NCBI GenBank assembly: GCA_951394405.1
Contig: OX596336.1
Span: 3,720,001 to 3,784,000 of the forward strand
Origin: Coprinellus micaceus
Taxonomy: Eukaryota; Basidiomycota; Agaricomycetes; Agaricales; Psathyrellaceae
Direction: 5' to 3'
DNA: 64,000 nt
The notes under the pieces were generated by a model that saw nothing but the letters and a program-made list of their open reading frames with translations, had not been told where the DNA came from and ran no database searches. The position numbers and the translations under genes were made by a program. Positions 56,737 through 64,000 of the stretch are shown here, piece by piece; within the stretch, counting starts at the first letter, position 1, and every line of letters begins with the position of its first letter.

Positions 56737-58576
56737 TTACTTCCCCATCTCGACATCCTTATCCCCCTCCCCCTCCTTCTTCGTCAACCCCTCACTAGCA
56801 AGGAGCGCATCGATCTCGTGCGGGCGGTAAATCTTCGCTTTGGGCTGCTTCGTCTCGGGGTCGAGGGTTAGGACTGCGAATTCCACTGTAAGGTTCAAGA
56901 GGGGTTTGGGTTAGTATATCTCCTTTCTACGTATCCGCCCGGATCAGGGAGTCCAGAGGGAGGGGCGAAGGGAAAGAGTGGAAGTGGGGGGGTCACGACG
57001 GAAATAGGAAAAGGAAGCGAAAGCAAGGAAAAGAATACAGGAGGACAAAGAGATAACGCAGCGATAGATAGAAACCACGCACACTTCTCACTCCCCAAAC
57101 TCGTACTATCCATCGTCTTGCTCATCGTCCTCAACACCAACCCAACAGCGTCCTTCACCGTGATGTCGTCCTTGTACTCTTGCTTCAGGAGCGACTGGGC
57201 CGTGCCCGAGTTGGCGCCGATGCAGGTCGCTTTCCAGCTGGGTGGGGGGTTGTGTCAGTTCGGGTTTGGTGAGGGGGGAGTGGGGAGAGAGGGAGGGAGA
57301 GAGGAGGAGGGGAGGAAGGAGAGAGAGGGCGGGAAGAGGGAGGGAGAAGAGAACGCACCCAGAGTAGTTCCCCGACGGGTCGGAGTGGTAGAGCTGGAAG
57401 TTGTAGTGGGGGTCGTAGCCCGCGTAGAGGATCGATACGCCGAACGGGCGGAGACCTGTTCATTTGATTCGTTTCAGGTTCGACGGATTAATTGGAGGGT
57501 GGGGCGTCGATCATCGTGTAATAAAGACCAAGGGCGGGAGAAGCGGATCGAGGGGAGGAAGGGATATAATCGTCAGATCCCATCTTCCCAAACGAAGTAC
57601 CAAGACAGGTGGGACACAAGAAATGAGAAACGCACCGCCATACTGCGTATACCCCTGCTTCAGATCGCACAGTCTCTGCGCGAGGAGCTCCACGGGGATA
57701 TCTTCGTCGTAGGTGAGGAGATGCCGCTGGGCGGCTGAGCGGGCGTAGTTGAGGAGGGAGTTGGCGTCGGCTGTGAGGCCGGCTACGCCGCCGATTACGT
57801 TCCTAGTCGATCGTTAGCGACGATTCCGAGGCGCAGGACAAACCCCAAAATAAAGCAGTCAGGTAGTCGGGTAGAAGTGGAGATACGCACGAATTCAACA
57901 AAAAGATCTTCTCCCCGCTCCCCCCGTACCCCGTCCCCTTCCCATCATCCTTCGTCACGCTGAGATCGAGGAGCTTGCCGGTGACCTTTTTCTCGGCGGC
58001 GAGGACGACACCGTCGGAGGCGAGGACGCCGAGGACGGTGCCGGCGTGGGAGATGGCTTCCATTGCGTATTCGACTGGGAGGGAGGGGAGGGTGTTAGTT
58101 GGGTGGGGAGGGTGAGGGGGGAGGAGGAGGGGTGAGGGGTGAGGGAGAATGGGATGGGGGAGAATGGGATGGGGGAGAAGGAGGAGGAGGGGATGGGCGG
58201 GAGAGGGGGAGGGGAGAGGGAGGGAAGGGATGTCTGCTCATTCTGAGCGAGACGGGAAGGGAGGGTGGAAGGATCGGAAGAGGAGCGGTAGCGAAAGGGA
58301 GAAGGCGATGAGATTCACTGAAGCTTACTTTGGTACAACCGACCTACCCACGAAAGGTTAGCTACGGGTAGAATGGGAAGAGAGGAAGTAAACGTACCCT
58401 CAGGCGAGAAGATCGTCGTCCGACCTGCACGATTCAGAAATCCAAGCCGTCAATACCCCATCTCTCCTTCGGTCTCCCTCAAGATTAAACGCACTGTCGT
58501 ATCGTCGAGCCTATCCATCATCCGCATTAGCTTCTCCGTTCATATACATAACACAAAACACAAGAGATCATACCAT
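56737..58576 (-). CDS. PSMA4: 20S proteasome subunit alpha type-4 (alpha-3, Pre9)
   Basis: Nine exons on the minus strand: 58574..58576, 58495..58510, 58398..58424, 58329..58343, 57891..58074, 57636..57802, 57359..57455, 57083..57237, 56737..56885. They encode 270 residues. The first coding exon is the ATG alone, then come exons of 16, 27 and 15 nt. Spliced, they give [20 protein letters not shown] then [12 protein letters not shown], the canonical alpha-ring start. Later blocks include [35 protein letters not shown], and [13 protein letters not shown]. An insert [13 protein letters not shown] lies near residue 70. Essential nuclear and cytosolic proteolysis subunit. Introns around 58075-58328 are extremely purine-skewed. 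Confidence 0.95.
58075..58328 (+). repeat. G/A-rich low-complexity tract in a PSMA4 intron
   Basis: The plus strand is almost wholly G, A and T with many GGGG and GGAGG runs, so the transcript (minus strand) is C/U-rich. Potential to form G-quadruplex on the plus strand is suggested by the spacing of G-runs only. A shorter similar tract lies at about 57240-57355 in another intron. Confidence 0.6.
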
Positions 58577-58804
58577 GGTTTCGTGTTAGGCCGAAGAGGT
58601 AAGGATGAGGATGAGGAACAATGAGAAGGAAGAGGACGCGTCGGTCGCAGCGATGAGCACACGCGTCGTCCAATTGATCATCTTCGGACTTTGCCGAGAT
58701 CGCAACCTAAGATAGGGGCTTCCCTCATCGCATCCCACCACCGAGAACGAGATGCCTTTCGCGCTTCAATTCCACATTCTAAATACCCTACACCCATACT
58801 CTCC

Positions 58805-59682
58805 TCACACCGCATACCCCGCCCCCCTCAACGCCCCCCTCACACCTTCAACCTGCACCTCCGTCCCATCCTCAATGCTCACCCGAATAACGCCCTCCTC
58901 CCCGGTTGTGGAGGGATCCTCGAGCACAGCGAGCTGAGAGTCGAGCATGGAGGCTTTCATGAAGTGGCCGGGGCGCGCTTCCATGCGCGCGTGGAGGAGG
59001 GAGGGGGGCCCGGATATGAAGGCGAAGAAGGTGTGGATTTGGGGGGTGGGTAAGGTGGTGGTGGGTGGTGGCGCGGGGGTGGAGGAGGAAGAAGGGGAGG
59101 ACGCGGCGGCGAGTGTGTCGGGGGAAGCGTCCCGAAGTCCCTCGGGTGGAGGACTCTGCGCCGCCTGCCCATCCACAAGCTTCGTCGGCGCAGGCAGCCC
59201 ACGTAGTATATCCCTATAATACCTCTTCAAACTCGAACACCCCACAACCACACCCTTCAGCCCTCCCTCTCCTCCCTCTCCCTCCGTCCCCTCTTTCCCT
59301 CCTCCTATTTGCGTATCCCCTCCGGCTTCCGCCTCAATCTGCTTCCCCACACTCCCCTCAACCGCCTCCCTAATAACCCGCAACCACGGCTCCCGATCCT
59401 CATCGTCCAACGGCACACCCCCGCTCATCTTGGCGATGTTCGCGGGCGGGTGGAGGTCGTCGCCCTCGATGTAGGGGAGGGCGAGGGAAAGGGAGAGGGC
59501 GGTGCCGAGTGTGGATTTGCCGGTGCCGGAGACGCCCTGTGGTGGGGAGGGGAAGAGGGGTTAGTGGGTGTTTGGGGAGAGGGAAGGGGAGGGGGAGAGG
59601 AGGGAAGACGAACCATGACGACGATGCACACCGGTCCTCCCTTCCCTCCCTTCCCTTCATCTCCTGCTGGTATAGACGACAT
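58805..59682 (-). CDS. Gluconokinase (GntK type)
   Basis: Model join(58805..59536,59614..59682) on the minus strand encodes 266 residues, both exons multiples of three. Exon 1 ends C-I-V-V-M, continuing into the P-loop G-V-S-G-T-G-K-S-T-L-G at the start of exon 2. Then come Y-I-E-G-D-D-L-H-P-P-A-N-I-A-K-M and G-V-P-L-D-D-E-D-R-E-P-W-L, gluconokinase substrate-binding blocks. Later blocks are C-S-S-L-K-R-Y-Y-R-D, F-F-A-F-I-S-G-P-P-S-L-L, and R-P-G-H-F-M-K-A-S-M-L-D-S-Q-L. A long Gly/Glu- and Pro/Ser/Thr-rich insertion (about residues 85-165) breaks up the usual 180-residue enzyme and may be a surface loop. The enzyme phosphorylates D-gluconate to 6-phosphogluconate, feeding the pentose phosphate pathway in the cytosol. 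Confidence 0.9.
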
Positions 59683-61193
59683 ATCTCAAACTCCCTTCTC
59701 TTTAGTCCCCGCGAGTCGAGTCTCTTTCTACAGGAGCACAAAGGGAGACGAGCACAAACGACGACGAGGCAGGTACAACGCCCTAGCAAGCGCTAATCTA
59801 CTGGCAGTAGCTGTCACTGATCAAGAGACAGATTAGATACAACATCGCTCGGCTCATCACCTTCCCCGGACCCCAGATCTTCGGACCACGGAAAAGCTTG
59901 GGGCGCGGGGATGCGGGATGAACTTCGGGGAAATGCAAGGAATCTCGGCGGGAGGGGAAGGGGGCTGTGACCTTAACCCTAGGGCGTGAGTTGGCGGCCA
60001 ACTGCCTCTTCTCGTAATTAAATGATATTTCATAAGTTCAATGGAGGTCGAGCAGCCGAGGAGTGACTAGCGCATAGAGCCGCGATCTGCCCCTCGAGGC
60101 GAACGCGCCGATCCTGCCAGTTTTCTTCACCTGCTAGCACTTCCCGGCACTTGCTCTCTCGCTCGAATCTCCATTGGGTGGGGGCAGCAATCCCCTGCCA
60201 TTTCAAACTCCGACGCGACGCGCCAAAAGGTGTCCTCAATTTCTAACTTTTGAGAAAGAGGTTTTCGTGACTACTTTGTATGGGCGAAATAAAAGATATT
60301 GCTTCCCAAATGAATAATCCCGGATTTGATAAGGCAGCCGCGCCCTGGTTGCTTCTGGGATGTGTACATGTCCCAATGAAGTGGTGGTAAATGGTAAGGG
60401 AAAGCTTAACGAACCAGGGATTGTCGTAGAGGAAGGTCACCGACACGCAAATGCGAAGGAATTAAGCGAATAACCCGTCCCAGTAAAAAGATGAAGGCAA
60501 AATGGTGCGGAGCTCCTATTTCCCCGCCAGGCGCGCCTTTCACCCCGTTTCTCACCACCAAATCAATATAATTGCACATCATAGTAGCTACATATAATAT
60601 AATCGTATATACCCATTGTCTAGTCTCGTTCCTAGTAACCCAACCCAACGGAACGCTCAATCGATCGAGGGGACGGGGGCGCAGGGATGACATAGGGGCC
60701 TGGGAAGGTCCCGTTTTCCCGTGCACGCGAGTCTCGCAGGGATTGCCGACCCCCACTCTTCGCTCGCTCCTTTCTTCCTTCCTTCCCTCATATCCGGAAC
60801 GACGTGCTCTTTCCGAAGCGCCTTAGCAAACCTGAGCAGGCTTATCCCCAAACTCAAATGCTCAAGCTCGGCGCGTAAGTCACTGAGTGGGGGATCTTCA
60901 GTCTTCCTTGGCAATCCCTCGACGTCCACTCGCCGGCCTGCGCGTGTGGCCTTGAAGACGCTTCCCCTCCCTCCGAGCTCTCCTCCGCGGGGCCCTTTCT
61001 CCAACAACGCCGGCTTCAGATTCGCTCCGCAATGGAGCCCAACAACTTCGAGAATCGATACTTTGTCGGCAATGAATTTTGTGGGCACGTGTTCAAACGC
61101 ACGGACCCTGGGCGCTTGTTCTTATCGATTAACCATAACTGGGTGCTACGGCATCCGATGCCTCGTACCCACCCCTTTCTCATTCCTCCCATC
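59683..61193. other. Intergenic region between gluconokinase and array copy 10
   Basis: 1.5 kb without a supportable gene. The final part (61040-61190) is the promoter of copy 10, similar to that of copy 6. Confidence 0.5.
61110..61121 (+). promoter_or_regulatory. GGGCGCTTGTTC motif upstream of array copy 10
   Basis: 73 bp before the ATG and followed directly by TTATCGATTAACC. The preceding CACGTGTTCAAACGCACGGA string is shared with copy 6. Confidence 0.55.
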
Positions 61194-62478
61194 ATGTTGC
61201 TTCAGTCGCATCCGCCTTTGCGTACCAGCGCAGACATTGTGCGTAGTCCGACTGGGACGAAGACAGACTTCACCACAGGTAAAAAAGCTCGGCTTCCCGC
61301 ACTCGCGCCCCTACCTCAACTAAAGAACAGCAACAGACGTACCTCCTCTCGTTCCCATCAGCGCGGACCAGCTTCTCCGAGATGAGCATCGGATGAAGAA
61401 GCTCACGGCAGCGTTCTGCGGCGCGATATTTTCGTATCCAGATCAAGCAACGATCAACAGGACCATTGACGAGAGCTTGAGGCTCTGCGGGGGGTCGGAG
61501 GAGACTCTATCTACAGTCTTGCAGACGAAGTTCTTTGCGGACCACACGCCGTTCTATTGGGCGATCGTGAATAAGGACCCCAAGCAGGTTGGTATCCCAC
61601 CCCTTCTGGAAAGGCTCTTCAATATTTGCAACAATGCAGTCGACGCAACGACCCAGGGCGAGATAATGTGGGGCCTTCTAGGACTCAAAGACCCGGAAGA
61701 TAGCCTGTATCAATCGATTGCACCGTATATCGGGACCTCCAGCAAAACGTCTTCCCCTTCGTATTTCAGAGATCGAGGGCAGCGACCAACGGTACAGGCG
61801 ACTACCGGAAACGGGCACAGCTGTTATGCAAGGTTTCGCATCCCCCTGTTCCTTGACAGATTGATTTTAGACGATGGGGTATGCCTCACATTCGTGGCAA
61901 TGGGTGAGATGCTTCCCTCGATGATGCTCGGTATCCATCTCTCATGCTCTTTCTTGTGGCTAAAATATGATTTGCCCAGGTAGCCTATGGCATTTCAGAG
62001 CCGATGTCATCGGTTCCGCTGATTGGAAATGGCGCTTCGGGCTGATGGAGGTGCGATCCAGGCACGTGTACAGCACAGTGGACATGTACGAGCGCAAAGT
62101 ATCAGTCAAGTTGGACCACAGCACAGAGGGTAAGTGCTAACCCATTGTCAGCCTATTAAGCCCTTGATGCCACTTTGGATAAACTTGCGTCCCTGCTTGT
62201 CCCTCCCTACTCAAACCCGTCGCTCACTATTTTGCATCGGCTAATAGGGGAACCTCCCCTGCTATGTTCCGGCCGCCGAACAAGAGGCAATCTGCCGTCG
62301 GCTGTGAAGATAACCATTCCGGACGACGACCTACAACGCCTTCACCAGTACGCCTTTCCATATATATTCATTCGAGACGACTTGTTCTAAGACTTACCTG
62401 AATAGCAATCCCTATACTGCGAAGAAGACACGAGAGCTCGCCGGCACACTGGAGATCGAGGACAAGGTTAGGATCTAG
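61194..62478 (+). CDS. HTPFYWA array family, copy 10
   Basis: Model join(61194..61278,61331..61903,61980..62129,62248..62347,62406..62478) encodes 326 residues. Exon 1 is 85 nt as in copy 6 (M-L-L-Q-S-H-P-P-L-R-T-S). Core: F-C-G-A-I-F-S-Y-P-D, S-L-R-L-C-G-G-S-E-E-T-L-S-T-V-L, F-F-A-D-H-T-P-F-Y-W-A-I-V-N-K, I-P-L-F-L-D-R-L-I-L-D-D-G-V. Exon 3 has W-K-W-R-F-G-L-M-E. Exon 4 starts with P-P-L-L-C-S. Exon 5 gives N-P-Y-T-A-K-K-T-R-E-L-A-G-T-L-E-I. Exons 4 and 5 have the same lengths (100 and 73 nt) as in copy 4. It lies 6 kb beyond the rest of the array, past three unrelated genes, yet is closest to copies 4 and 6. Confidence 0.82.
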
Positions 62479-62962
62479 TGTCGTTACCCTCGCTTTGCGA
62501 GAGTAGCGCAGTATGCACCTATCGCAATTGGCATTCAGTTGTCCAGCCTACAAATACACCGACATGTGCGCATCTGCGAGCCGGTATTCTCGTTGGATAC
62601 ATCTAACGATGGGCGTTCAATGTACGAACTTTGCCGGGTTGAATCGGGGCCTCGTAGGAATCCCTCGAATTTTGGTACCTCAAATGTCCAGTAACCCCTT
62701 GAATCTTGATCAGCGCACATATCTTATGCTAAGTCGGGCGTCCAGACCCATGACTTTGGGTGTTTCTCTGGCGCTTGACGTCGACCGCTTCCTTGAATCT
62801 CTGGCTTGTTTCTCCTGATATCTCGTACAGTTTCCTGCGCCGAATCGTATTTATGGTGGGGAACTTGGAGCTTCCGAAACGGCTTTGCTTCCCTGTCGCA
62901 GCTACAGAAGTTCAAAGATAACTCCTCAACGTTCAATTAGTCACGGGTTGGGCTGCGCAGTT

Positions 62963-62975
62963 GGGCGCTTATTTC
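62963..62975 (+). promoter_or_regulatory. GGGCGCTTATTTC motif upstream of decayed copy 11
   Basis: 59 bp before the ATG, with ATCGATTAACC 8 bp further on. The whole flank down to the ATG resembles the flank of copy 5. Confidence 0.55.
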
Positions 62976-63033
62976 TATTGGCATCGATTAACCAGCACGC
63001 GTTTTGCCGCAGCTAGCGCCTTATGGCCACACC

Positions 63034-63212
63034 ATGTCGCTCCGAACACCTCCATCTTCGTACATTGGCTCAGGCGCAGTGCGTAATCCATCCCCGGCTT
63101 TCTCACTCTTATCCGGGATCCCTGCTAACGGCTAATACTCAAAGCAACCCCTTCACATCCGGAAAGGCGAGGCGGCTTTCGGGGACTCTGAACGTAAGTA
63201 ACACGGGGATTC
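63034..63212 (+). pseudogene. HTPFYWA array family, copy 11 (internally deleted)
   Basis: The first 56 bases from ATG 63034 match the start of copy 5 (M-S-L-R-T-P-P-S-S), then the sequence jumps to the last intron and exon of the same gene (N-P-F-T-S-G-K-A-R-R-L-S-G-T-L-N-V). About 1 kb, including every core motif, is missing. The stop codon TGA of copy 5 reads CGA here. This is a deletion derivative of a copy-5-like gene that keeps its promoter. Confidence 0.75.
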
Positions 63213-64000
63213 GACGAATACACGGGGTACTGAGCGTCGTTCCCGTGGTACCAGCGGGAGATCAGCTATTTTAAACCCGCAAATACCCGCGCCTGACTTG
63301 AACTTGAAGCAGGTCGCCAGTTCCTTTCCCTACTTTTTCGCCGCGTGTATTACAATCTCGGGTGCTGGCACCCGACCTAGGCTTTCATCGCATAAATCTT
63401 AAGGGACATTGAAGTAGGAGACGGACCGACATATGGAACGGGTAGAAGTTTCTTGTCGAACTGAATCCAAACGAAGGCCGATGAGGAAGGAGGAGAGCGG
63501 TGTGGGGACGCCTTCGCGCTTGGGCGCGAAGTCCCCAACTACCGATCATTTCCCGATTAGGCAGGAGACAGCGACCGGGCGATGTCTCGCACTCGGCTAG
63601 ACTGGTGACCAGCGGAGAATGAGGATGAAGGTGGAGCGAGCCTTTGCTCATGGAGCGACGGTAACCGGTCTAGCACTCGGCGGGCATGGCGCGAGGCAGT
63701 GTTGTGCCAGGGTTACTCTTTGGTAATTGTTAGAGTTAATCGGGCGCTAACAAGTTAGAACTAGTTGCTAACTGGTTATCCGTTAATAACTATCCCACAC
63801 ACTTCGGCAAGAGCCGCAACTGTCAAGCCGGTCAGATTTGATGACGAGTTGGCGTTGTATGCCCTCCTGAACCTTGACTCCGCTGAGGCGGAGGATGCTT
63901 ACCTAGGATGTCCTGCTCAACGGTGACGTTGAGGGCGGTGACCGCGGTAATGGCAGGTTGGTTCGCCTTTTTGAACCACACCCGACATTTTGAGAACGGT
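63213..64000. other. Right edge of window
   Basis: No gene supportable in 790 bp. Confidence 0.45.

Noticed and set aside
58099..58361. Small plus-strand frames of Gly/Arg/Glu in 58.1-58.4 kb
   Set aside because: They are translations of a low-complexity purine tract inside a PSMA4 intron.
42367..62478. Calling the array family ankyrin-repeat proteins
   Set aside because: Only one segment (H-T-P-F-Y-W-A) recalls an ankyrin helix and there is no repetition, so the label would not be supported.
1..64000. Transposons, tRNA or rRNA genes
   Set aside because: No transposase, reverse transcriptase, long terminal or inverted repeat, or convincing tRNA B-box cloverleaf was seen by eye; short or decayed elements could be missed.

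Overview
The window is nuclear DNA of a filamentous basidiomycete, very probably an Agaricomycete. Genes are dense, lie on both strands and are split by many short (about 50-75 nt) GT-AG introns. The housekeeping genes are eukaryotic (VPS53, proteasome alpha-4, a Chz1-type histone chaperone, a Yippee protein, a Ctr copper transporter), and several other proteins look Agaricomycete-specific. I cannot name a species. Most long unspliced reading frames are misleading, so the gene models were rebuilt by hand from splice sites, phase and family resemblance. Nearly all of them close on a multiple of three.

Layout. 1-10 kb: three tandem minus-strand paralogues (one cut by the window edge) with several membrane segments followed by a caspase-like (C14) protease domain. 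10-13 kb: a pterin-carbinolamine-dehydratase-like protein and a four-zinc-knuckle protein of ZCCHC9 type. 13-17 kb: a Zn2Cys6 transcription factor with a 6-nt exon. 17-20 kb: an Mg-chelatase-like AAA protein. 20-24 kb: a large single-pass membrane protein. 24-28 kb: VPS53. 28-34 kb: Yippee, cutinase and a seven-helix receptor. 34-38 kb: a Chz1-type chaperone and a DUF6593-like protein. 40-42 kb: a coiled-coil protein and an F-box remnant.

42-63 kb is the most unusual part: at least 11 copies of one protein family that I do not recognise. It has a five-exon plan, a core motif G-H-T-P-F-Y-W-A-I-V-N and a C-terminal L-S-G-T-L signature. Seven or eight copies look intact and three are decayed or truncated. 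A block of unrelated genes (Ctr transporter, PSMA4, gluconokinase) sits inside the array.

A recurring motif, GGGCGC(C/T)TATTT or close variants, lies in non-coding DNA upstream of all three caspase-like genes and most array copies. In several copies a second block, ATCGATTAACC, follows it. This suggests that the two multigene arrays share regulation. The motif and the 11-copy array are the best candidates for something undescribed.
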